DNA of 64,000 nt from Nematopogon swammerdamellus (Eukaryota; Arthropoda; Insecta; Lepidoptera; Adelidae). The notes below the pieces were generated by a model. It did not search any database. It was not told the origin of the DNA and saw only the letters and a program-made list of their open reading frames with translations. Location of the stretch: contig OX336339.1 of assembly GCA_946902875.1 (NCBI GenBank), positions 2,412,397-2,476,396 on the forward strand. Reading direction: 5' to 3'. Position 1 is the first letter of the stretch, and each line of letters starts with the position of its first letter. Below are positions 20,979 through 32,900 of this stretch, piece by piece. A program made the translations under genes and the position numbers.

Positions 20979-23900
20979 GTCAGTCCACAGGTCAGTCCGT
21001 TCGCACAGATCTATATTATTATTATTTTTAGTGACAGCGCGACATATGGCATGCATATGGCGCCGAGCCTCCCATAAGGTGTCTAACGACGCCCATGGAC
21101 ATTGTTGTTTATTGTTTATTAAGCATTCATTAGACAGCATGACTGTACTCGAATTTGTCACAATTTGTTCTATCCGATTCGATTACACCCACGAAGAAGA
21201 ACCGGTAAGAAACTTCGCAGGGTTTTTTTTTCATAATAATTTTTACAAGCATTTAGTGACTATCCACATAATAACACCGCCTACAGTCGATTCAGTACAA
21301 CGATTCAGTCGCATGCGGGTGTTGCGAATGCCATGCCGGCCTGACAGGTGCCCATTCACGCCCCTCTTGAAGGACCCGAGACTGTACTTGGGGGGAAATA
21401 TATGGGCAGGGAGAACGTTCCAGAGTTTACCGGTTCTGTAGAGGAAAGATCTGCAGAATCAATTGGTACCTACAATACCTATCTATAGTGTATTTAAATA
21501 CTGAATTTCGGCTCCGCATACGGTTTTGAGTTAAAACTACATTATACAATACTTACCGGTAGTTGGGGTTAATAATTAATTAATTAACTTTAAAGTATTT
21601 TACCACGTCAGCCGAAGAGACGACGACCGTTGGAGTGACCGTGTCCTACACTGGCGGCCGTGGACAGGAAAACGGAGTGTGGGAAGACCACCCGCCAGGT
21701 GGGACGACGACATCAAGTACGTCGGCGGAAAGCAGTGGTTCCGTACCGCTGAAGGCCGGGAGGACTGGAAGAAAATTGGAGAGGCGTATGTCCAGCAGTG
21801 GATGCTTACACGCTGACTGACTGGCTGGCCACAAAAATAAAATTATTTTTTGCTAGATCGATGGTTTAGAGCAGGAATGGGGAAATACTAAATGTATACT
21901 AATGTATAGCTTTTGCCCGAGGCTTCGCTTCACGTGACTTTTTGCTCAAAGGTCAGGCCGCCGATGACGACGGAGCGTTCTATATGAATTATAGCCCAAA
22001 AACCACCATGTAAAGTGGTTCTGGGGTTTTGGGGATATATGGATATTCATATATTGGCGTACCGTTACACGGTGGCCAGTCGCCTGTAGAAATTAGCTTT
22101 ATTTTTTTTTCTAGCTTTTACACGCGGCTTTGTTTCGCGGGACTTTGCTCACAGCTCAGTCCGCCGATGACACAGCCACGTGACATTGTCAGAACTAGAC
22201 GCCCTGATCCTCCCTTGACGGGATCGTGACAGCTGCTACCACTGAAATTAGAATAAAGACGAATTTATTTTAACAACCATTGAAGACATATAGATGGCGG
22301 ACGGCGGGAGTTTGTCGCGTCGTCGTTGTAATTAGAAAAATAAATTTTTGTGGTTCTCGCGGTGCGAGAACTTATACAACAGACGTTAAAAGCTACGACA
22401 GAATTGGCTGTATACTCTAATGAGTTTTGCCTGTTTCGGGAGGAGACGAATTAATCTAAAAAAAAAGAATTTTAAAAAACAATTATAATAAATAACAGAC
22501 AAGGCTGCATGGTATATTACCTTTGCCTATCCCAAAAAAGGGATAAAAAGAACAAAAAAATAATAATAAAGTCTATTATGGGCGCGTTCCGATCAGAATA
22601 GCTAGAGAATCTACTCTATAGCCTGACCAGGAATATATGAGGGGCCGCCATATTGCGGAATTTCGTTGGAACTAATTTCTTACACTGGCTACAATTATGT
22701 TTGATGCTTGATAATCTGTTGTCAATGTCAAAATTGCTTCTGAACTGACATTTGGGTGAAACGTTATGTCATTGTAGTGAGATTGTCATGAATTGGCCGC
22801 TGTAATGTACAGTAATTATTTTTTTGTTCTATCTAGGTGTATCTCAAGCATCTATTTACCGAATAGCAACCAAAAGAGGGACGTAAATATTATTCGTTCT
22901 GAACAAAAAAACACTTTTTGACTTTACAGATATACGAAACGTTCGAATAAAAATAGCTTAGGTTAAGTTTTTCTGAACTAGAATTTTTATTAAAAAGTTT
23001 AGTGTTTCAGCAAGGTCGATTAATAATTTTTTTAATAATTTGTACACTTTGCTTTAGGTCAGGACATATCTGCAGATACATGGAAAAAATGTTGTGAACC
23101 TGTAAATGTCAAGGCTAGTTCTTTTTACATTGACATCAAAATATGTATAAAAGATGCATTAAATTAAAATACATTTTGTATATCTTATTTCAGTGCAAAA
23201 GTACATATTTTTAATAAAAACATCGGCCAATTCAATATGTGCGTACTATACTGAATGTTGCTATATAAATCTAAAAAGTGGCTCCATCTTGATTCCTGGT
23301 CAGGCTTTACCTACGATTATGCGCGCACGAGCATTTCAAATTGAATATTGGGGTCTTTCTCCGCCGTCGCAATATTTCGATGACTTCGGTGGCACTTTTT
23401 TTTTCTTTGAATTTAGACATTCTCACAGGCAAAACATAATTTAGAATTAATTTAGAATCAAGTGGTAGTGGAGGGAACGAAATTGATTGAACGGTTATGA
23501 AGTTATTGAATTTAAAAAATATGATGTCCACCGAAATCAATATTTTAGTCACCGAAATCAAATCGTGTAATTACTTTATAACTTAACACTTTAAACACTA
23601 TGCAACTGTGCAAAAGAACAAACAATACCGACTACAATTTTGTGCAATTTCGATATGAGTAGGTATTGAGTAGATTTATATTGTAAAAATTTTTTTTTGT
23701 GATATTGCCGGTCTCTTTCATTGTTAAGTGCATAAAGTATGGGGTCGCTTTTATTTCTAGCTTTTCTAAGTCTTTCAGCAAGTCTTTTTTTAGCTAAGCG
23801 TTCCTCTTTTGAATCCGCTATCACGGCAAAGCTGAAAAGGATAATCACACGTAATACTATAATAATAAATCGACCACCGATACGTCGAGATACGCCAAAA

Positions 23901-26900
23901 CTTGTATCGGTAAACGGCGGTGACTGTGAGGCTCCATGAAAATACCCGCCCCATCCAATGATATTCTGCTACTCGGCAACATACATTGTTATGCGGACAA
24001 AAGTAGGCACACTGATCCTACACCAGTCACCCTTCAGCCAGACGGGACGTTGTCGATGAGAAGAGGCAAAGAACAAACGCTTCGGTCTATTCCCGAATGG
24101 GGCCGTACTAATTTGGTCGAGTTTAACGTTTCCAAGACACAAGTCTGCGCGTTCAGTGCGAAAAGAACAGCGTTCACAGCCGCTCCTTCCTTCCAGGTCC
24201 CGTCGCTAAAATTAAGCGATCACCTCGGGCCCTAGGAGTCGAACTGTCGCACGACCTAAACTTTCGGCGCCATAATCTAGGGCAAGGCCAAGCTAGTTTC
24301 TAAAAAGTTGGGCGTACTCAATAAGGTGCGACGGTACTTCACGCCGGGCCAAAGGCTGCTTTTGTATAGTACGGATTATGTCCTGCTTGGGGTACTGCTC
24401 GTACTTGTGGGTTGGCTCAGCTAAATACCAGCTTCCGCCTTTGGATTCGATCCAGAGTCGAGCCCTGCGACTAGAGGTGACCCTAAATGTCGGCGACCTA
24501 AGTTTGTTCTATCGCTTATTCAATCCATGGTGAATGCTCGGAGGAGCTGTTTAACGCGATCCTTCCGCCCCCTTTCCACCTCCGCACAACACGCACACAT
24601 ACGGGTGCGTACCAATCGGTTCTGCAGGTCTTTCCTCCACAGAACTGGTAAACTCTGGAACGCTCTCCCTGCCCACGTATTTCCCCCCAAGTATCGTCTC
24701 GGGTCCTTCAAGAGAGGCGTGAATAGCACCTGTCAGGCCGGCATGGCATTCGAAAGCCCAGCGTACGACCGAATTTACATGGGCGTCATTAGGCACCTTA
24801 TTGGTGGCTCGGCGTCGCATGTCGCGCTTTTTATTAAAAAAAAAATGCTCCTTGGTAAGGGAGTGAGGCAAGGGGACGTGATCTCACCCAAGCTCCTTGC
24901 AAAAGCACTTGAAGACGTGTTCAAGACGCTTGAGTGGGAGAACATTGGAATAACTGTCAATGGGGAGTTTCTCAGTCATCTCCGTTTCGCGGATAACATT
25001 GTCCTCCTCGCCCATACCCGGGTTCAGCTTCAAGAGACGCTCAGCGACCTTTACGAGGTCTCGTTGAACGTCGTCGGCCTGAGGATGAACCTGGATTTTT
25101 TTTGTTGCTTCCGAACTGGGTGGCTCTGTCCGAGGTCGAAGCTTCAGGCGCAACCAATTTCACCGCCGAGGAGGTGCCAGTCCGGCTTGGAGGTGGACTA
25201 ATGTCGCTGGGGAAAGGCTATTAATCCGCGATTTGAAGATCCGTGGATTGTAGGAGTGGGGAAAGATATACCCTGGGAGCCCGTTCTACACCTTTGCAGT
25301 GCGGCACAAGAACGAATTAGTTCGAAGAACTATTCTGTCGACTACAAAGGGGTGTTCCGCGAGAGTATGGCGGGTTTGGCGAAGGCGAACAGTAGGAGGA
25401 GGGATAAGAGAAGCAAGTTCATCAGAGCAGCGGCCATAGTAGTACCGATAAAACAGGCTCAATGACCCCACGATACGTCTGTGCTTTAAAGGCTGTTTGT
25501 GAGTACAGAGTCACCAATGAGGCGAATGGCTCGTCGCTGAATTGAATCCAAGACTGAAAGAAGGTACTCAGGGGAACCCTCCCAAAGATGACTGCAATAT
25601 TCCATCACCGTCTTACTTGTGCTTTATACAGTGTAATCAGTTGGACCGGCGTGAAAAATCGCCGACATCGGTAAAGGATCCCTAATTTTCGAGACGCTAG
25701 TTTCGCCTTGGACTCTATGAACGATCGAAACCCAACGTTCCTGGACACTTCCATACCCAGGACGCCCAGACTACCATCTTTGGGGACTTGGCTGCCCTGG
25801 AAAGTGGCTTGGAGAGGAAACTGATTAGCCTTAGTAGAGAAGGCACAAGTTTGGTTCTTGGCTACGTTGAAGTTGACAAGTTCTTCCCCCAAGAGGATAC
25901 TTTTCGAGAACCTGGTCAACCCGAGCAACAGATTCGCGTCTCGCGTTTGCTGCTGAGGCTTCTCTACCCTTCCAGTCCTTGCTGAACCCTTCGTGCACCG
26001 TGCTGTCGTTCATGTAACAATGTATTTCGCCGAGCGAAAGCATGTCGTTGATGAATAATAGAAACAGCGTAGGCGACATCACAGATCCTTGTGGAGCACC
26101 AGCATTGATTGAGTAGTCGGCCAAGCAGGCACCATCTAGGGTGACAAAGATCGACCGACCACTCAAAAAGCTGGAGATCGAAGTGCACAGTTTTGTAGGG
26201 ACACCGTAAGCTTTCTTAACAGTCCATGGTTCCAGACGCGATCGAATGCTTTGGATATGTCCAGAGCGACCGCCAGCGATTCCCCAAAACCATCGAGCCT
26301 TTCAGCCTACAAATGCGTGACGTACGCAAGAAGATCTCCAGTCGACCTTTACTTGCGGAAGCCGTATTGCTTGTCATCGAGAAGTTTACAGTCTTCTAGA
26401 TACGTCAGAGGGCTGAGTTGACAATACGCTCCATAACCTTACTCAAAAGTAAGGTTAGGGATAAAAGCAACGTCATGACGATGGAGGATATGGGTGAAGG
26501 GAATATTCTGATCGACGGTGGAGTGATCACACAAGTGGAGGAATACGTATATTTCGGACAAATATTTCGGCTACGTAGGTCGACAAGGCCTACTCAAGGA
26601 GGTAGAGATACACATTCAACTGGGTTGGGCTGCCTTCTTCGGAAAGCTGAAGTTCGTCCTAAAGTCTGATCTACCGTAACGCAAAACATATTTAATAAGA
26701 AATATATACTAGTCTCAAAATTTATTTAGTTAATACAGTTTAAACGGCATAATATAACTTCGATTAAAAGAAAAACTGTTCTCTTTTTTGTACTTCATTC
26801 GACGAAATCTCTCAATGACGCAATATAATACAGTAAGTTAGGTTTTGCTACGTAGAGTTTGCAGTCTTAAATGTTTTTAACTTTATGTGAATTTATTTTT

Positions 26901-29900
26901 TTTTTTCATTTCTAATCCTCAAATACATAAGTTATCCTGTTCATAAGTTATAATAGGCATGCTATTTAATTAAAAAATATGTTTCTTGCTTTCGGTGGTT
27001 TTGAAATTGACTTCGGTGCACCTATTTCCACCGAAAACACCGAAGTCATTGACACTGAAATCAAAAAAGTAAGGAAAATCTAAAATATTTGTAAATATAA
27101 CCTATATATACAGCATTGCTCTCTAAGTTGGAGATCTAGTACTAATAAGACAATCTCTAATTAAAATATAATAGTAATATGTCAAATAAATAACGAGAAA
27201 ATTGGTCCAGCGAAATCAATTTTATAGGTTACCAAGCCCCCGAAAACGATTACATACCTTAATAACACGGCCGCACAGGAACGCACAGACGTGTTGTCCT
27301 CGCCACGGAAGCGGCGCGACTGATATTTTTTTTCGCTTTAACAGCTATGCACGCAGCTACAATAGTATAGGATCTATGAGCGTATTCGTGCGCGCCACCG
27401 ATATCAAAGGAAACTAGCGGACGCTTATAAAATAATTCGTATTTCGTCTTCTAAAGCGTATTCATGCTTAGTAAAAATACTAGGTAAAGCATAACTAACT
27501 AGGTTTTAGATAACATATACAAAGTAGCGTAATTCCTTATAGATGATAAGAAAAAAATATTTTTCTACCGCAAACTGTAGTCCGGACGCGCCAGTGAAGT
27601 CAAGATTTCAGCAGTTAGAATTTTTTTTATCGCATTTCTAATTAATTAATTAAAAAAAGGACACAGGCCCCCCCCAGTATTTTAATCATATCTACAATAT
27701 AAAAAAATATGAAAGCATTATGAATCCATTTTATAAGACTTTTCGATCCGGACTCGCTTATTCTGCCCATCCGGAGAAACACCCATTGTATTGTAAGTAT
27801 ATTAAATTCTTCATAAACGGTGCGTGAATTTTAATTTGGCCCTCCCCATATCCTAATAAATCAAGCGCTCGAGAACCGCTACCGTACCGCTACCGTACCG
27901 ATTTACATACGGTTTTCACTGTTTCTATAATGGTTTAGTTAGGCTATATGGAGCTAAAAGAGCCGCAGGAGCCGGGAAGTCTTTCAGGTGGCGGACCGTC
28001 ACAATCAAAGTATCATACTCTTACTTAGCATATTGGTAATCTGTGCCTGTGATCGATCATACATATCACAAACACAAACGGTGTGGGTTGGGTTGGGTGT
28101 GTGTGGGTGTGGGAGTGAGTGAACTAACGTTGCATTGCAGATAGCTACGAAGTACGAACGGGAAGCGGCACACACAGGGCAGAAAGGCAGAACATGCAAT
28201 CGGATGCATGACGTCACGAGCGAGCTACCAACATAATCGGATTCGTTTGGTTAGCCATGTACTCTGCTGGTGAAGCGGTAGAGCGTAGGTATTACTTTTT
28301 TGATCTCATGTTCGTGGGTTCGAGTCCCCTTTGTGCACATAATTATTATTATTGTTTTTGAAAAAAAAAAATTACGTTTATGTTCATCAACAAAACTTTC
28401 TAAATTAATTTTCTAAAGTAAATTATTATGGCACTTTTTATTGACGCTTATTTAATTTTGTAGAGCATGTTTAATTTTTTCGCGTAACCACTTCAAAGCA
28501 ATCCGAGATTGCTTTGAAGTGGTAGATTGAACCTGTGAAAGATTGTGAATAGATTGAGAACCGATGCTCTAGTTGAATACATATCTACCAGCTCACTGTT
28601 TACAAATTATGCAAAACAAGGAGTATTTTAGTCTTTATGTATTCTGAGTAACTAACTACCAGCAGCGGGAGCACAAATGCGTCGATAAGCCTATATCGAT
28701 CGATAAACATCTATTTGCTTCGTTCAACGAAGTAGAAAGAAGAAGACGAATAGATGTTTATCGATCGATATAGGCTTATCGACGCATTTGTGCTCCCGCT
28801 GCAGGTACCTAGCGTGATGGTGGTTTAACTAGTAGTTACTAAAAAAAACGATCCTAAAGAGTTGCCACCTAAATATAATCTGATATGTGTTGTTTTTAGG
28901 GTTCCGTATCCCATACGTCCGACCGAGGGCTGTATCTTTTGAACCGTAAAACATCACATAATAGGTAGCCGGTTGAAATGTTCACAGAATATGTGCTGCA
29001 GGCTACAGCGAACCTAACAAATAATAAAAAATTAAATTGTTAAAAAAAAATTAGGTGGGTCCCTATAGGGAACTTAGGAAAAAACGTAAAAGTTTTTTTA
29101 ACGTTTTTTTGTTTGTTTTTGCTCTATCGTAAAAATGGTAATACATGCAAGCGTCAAACTTGGTGTGACTATAGTGCAAACTCTAAAGTAAAACAAAAAA
29201 TAATAATAACGGGCCAATTACCTACATGGTGATACGGCCCCTTACTAGGTGGTGGGCTCAAATTGTAGCCGACTGGATTGATACCACCGTACTGGATGTA
29301 AGATGGCCGCATAGCAGCCTCGGTTCTGTTCTCCTCTAGTCCAGTATAGCCAGCAATTTAGGGAAGTTTTCGGTATGGCACCTACCTTCTCGGAGGTGAT
29401 ATTGGCTGGTCGGAGCATGTGCTTTGGTTGGCCCCTCCGAATCAGCCACTCATAACGGATTACATAAAAAAAAATGGTTGGTGCGCGAGTTCTGGTTCTG
29501 AGCCTATCAAGCACAGACGGGACACATAGGTACTACTGATGAAGAACAGTGCAGATAGATAACTACTGCTGCTCGGATTTGCGTTTTATAATATTGATTG
29601 ATGGTGAATAGCCGCGTACTGACTGAGCGCGGCCGCCGCGCGAGGCAGCCTCGGCTCGCATGCCTCGGTCAGTCAGCAGGACGCGCCTCGCCCGGGGCAG
29701 TATTATTATAAGTATTCTATACCCGCGGCAAGCGCACGCGCGGCCTCGGACGAGCGTTGGCTCGGCCGATCCGCCCGCTGCTGTCGGTTTTTTGTCGCGC
29801 TCAAACAAAGGAGCCTCAGTCCATTTGCCGCGCGCATTCAAGACGGACGTTATGTGCCTCGCTCGCCTCGCTCGTTCGCGACATGGATAAGGAGCTGTGC

Positions 29901-32900
29901 TTAAAACTTATTTAAATTATGGCTCGGCTTTTCCTCGCCAGGCAGCCTCGCGACAATTGGTTTTGTAGCGAGGCAGCCTCGCGCGCCAAATCTTCGCACG
30001 GCATACGGCCGAGGCAGCCTCGCCGTATGCCGCGCTCAGTCAGGACTCAGGAGTCAGGACGCGGCTATTGATTTTTAGGTGATGGTTCGGAGCTTCGCCG
30101 TGCGGGCGGCGCGGATGCGGGGCAGCAGCGGCGCGGGCGGGACGCGTGGTTCCCGCAAGTGGGTGACAACCTGACGCGTGTGGACTGGGCCCACGCCGTC
30201 AACGACCGCGCCTTCCTCGATGCAGTGCTAGCCAGTCAGTATTACTTGCTTACTTCCGTCCGTGTCTACTCTTTGCACCTGCTACCTGCCTGTCAGACGT
30301 CACCAGAGGCCAAGTTAGACTTTAGACCTACCTGTGCCGACGAACGATCTGCTGCCTTGCTTGCCGGCCCGAGTGCCCGGCGGGCGGGTATAGATGTATA
30401 CAACGTGTCCCAAAACTCAACGTCAAGCGGGAACCAGGGAGTAGGCCAGTTTATGACTACCCACGGAAAAATAAGAATTTGTTTTTTATGATATAAGCAT
30501 TTTACTGAAAAGCGTTGAAAATTTACATCTCGTACAACATTTTAGGTACTTAGGTACTACGACTACAAATCTATACATATTATAATAAAATCGTAGACTT
30601 ACCGTGTCTGTACATTAAATATTTTTGCAAAACAATAACTGGGGGACGGAAGGAATAAGTAATAGAACGTAAAAATATAGTTTTTGAAATTTTTGTCTGT
30701 TTGTCGGTTTGTCGGTTTGTTTGTTCATTGGATTAAAAATCTAATTACTATAAAATATGAAGCTTTATTCCGAGTAACATTTAGTGTTTATTTCATCAAA
30801 ATCAACCCACAGAATCAAAAGATATTAATTTTTTAAGTTTAGTTAGAAAATATCTTATAGCAACACGCCACCGCGCCACCGCGCGCAGCGCCCCGCAGAG
30901 CCGCCGTGTCGCGGCGTTGGACACGCGGACATGCGGACATGGAAAAGAATCACGGCTGTAGACTGTATGTGATGTGAGGGTGAACAATTTCATGTTTGCA
31001 GTTTTTATCTCAAGTAATGAATTATAGATGGCGCTGTTATCTGGTAATTAGATTTATGAGTTCTTTTAACCTTTAATTTCATTTTTAGGGTTCCGTATCC
31101 GGTACGGGACCCTATTACTAAGCCTGTCAGCCGTCTGTCTGTCTGTCTGTCTGTCGCTATGTAAAAAGTTCGTGTTTTCTGTCCAGTTCAGTGTAGCTGA
31201 CATGAAATGAAGGGAAGCACTGACATGGCACCTAGCTCACCCGGTGTTATGGACTGACATGACGGATGTTGTAGGTGATGTAGCCAACCTATCACTTTCC
31301 ATGAAAAAACATGTTTTTTTTATCTTAGCGGCTTATAGACAGAGTCACGTTGCGTTTTATAACAGGCTGAGAAAGATCAAGTCCACGCGGATGTAGTCGC
31401 GGGCACAGCTAGTTTGTAAATATAATTGTTCAAATTTTATATTGGAAGCCTATATAACTCTGCTATCGATAACTATCCCAAATAAAACCAGAATGCATGT
31501 AGTTTTACCAAAAAAAAATATTCAGTTCAATTTTTTTCTAAAAAAATAAATTACTCAGATTTTTTTTTCTTATTTTTCCCTGGGTAGTCATAAACTGGCC
31601 TACTCCCTGGTTAACGCTTGACGTTGAGTTTTGGGACACGTTGTAGATGTATAATAGATATACAGACAGGTGATTCAGCAATAACTACCATTCTGATTCT
31701 TGAGTTCAAAAAACTGAATAATCGTGGGCCTTTGTTTTTTTTATATCAAAAGAATGTTCACGATCCTGTATGCACAGGCACAGGCAGGGCCACCTCTCAG
31801 CCTAGTTCACATTAGTAGAGTTAGCGGTAGAGTGGACTACCTACTATTTTGCCCTACTAACTCTAGGTACTGTTTTCGGTAGAGTAGCCGTCCACACGCA
31901 AAAGTAGGGTGGTAGACTAGAGTAGGCAGTGTAAGATAAAAGCAGTTAGAAACTCTTTAACAAATCTTTCTGGTGTTTTGACGGGGGGAAATTACTTCAG
32001 CTCTCGAAGAAGAACAGAATAAAAGGAAACGAATGTGGACTCGAGGTTGTATCAAAAGATGAGAAACGCACGGAGCGTCTGCACTCCTTTTGAGAGAACT
32101 CGCTGAATAAACAATAGGTACATTAATAAGGTAGAGTTGTTCTCGAAACAAATTGCCGGCGCGCACGCAGGTGCGCGAGGGCGAGCTGTGTTGTCGGCTG
32201 GCTGGGCACGGCGCGCTATCTATTTAGTCAAAACGTGTCCACACGCGGGCGAGTGGCCGGTAGAGTAGAGCAGGCGGGTGGTGGGGGAAAAAAGTAGTAG
32301 ATCTACTCTACCACCGTGCTATCTACTCTACTCTACCAAATTCTAGTACTCTACTCTACCGACTTCGTCTACATTGGTAGAGTGACTGAGTGACTATTTA
32401 GTACTCGCCCTACTAACTCTACCGCTAACTCTACTAATGTGGTGAACTAGGCTGTATTGTGAACTGTTGTGTGTGTGGCGGCAGGCGACACGATGATGAT
32501 CGAGGCGGACATAGTGGTGGGTCACCTGGTGGGCGCGGAGTCAGGGCCTACGATACCGGTGATGGCGCACCCTCCCGCCGTGCTTTCTGACCTCAGCCTG
32601 GAAGCTTTCCTCGCCTCCGTGGCGGAGCACAACGCGCGGGTCTCCTCGCAGGCCGAGCGCAAGGGCGTCAAGCTCGACTTCAAGTCTATCGAGGCCTTCG
32701 AGGCTTCGCAGCGCTACATCGCTCCCATCGCCGGTGAACACGTGCGTACTGACCTTTTTTTGTGAATCCGGTTCCCTGGTCCGATCAGGGTTCAACGTTT
32801 CTATTTCGACATTTGATGAGCATAATTGCTCAATCATTCTTTTTTTTTTATGGTATCTGACACAGTTGGCTACATCACCTACAACATCCGTGATGTCAGC

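Larger units (their letters stand above)
20979..30078 (+). other. FAM151 intron 1, repeat-filled
   Basis: 9.1 kb intron between the signal-peptide exon and the menorin domain. It contains nested LINE remains (21110-26675), a MITE, a tRNA-like sequence, palindromes, a tRNA-derived SINE and a GC-rich TIR element. No further exon recognised. 26690-28250 holds only AT-rich sequence with a few ACCGAAATCAA-like words shared with 23520-23560. Confidence 0.6.
30401..31643. mobile_element. TA-target element with ~80-bp inverted ends
   Basis: Ends CAACGTGTCCCAAAACTCAA and its complement with about 80 bp of matching arm (ACCAGGGAGTAGGCCAGTTT in both), flanked by TA at 30399-30400 and 31644-31645. It holds a Helitron-like element and a SINE. 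No transposase. Confidence 0.85.

Noticed and set aside
28663..28801. microRNA precursor
   Set aside because: The arms are far too long and perfect, and CAG flanks indicate a MITE; small-RNA data would be needed to claim otherwise.
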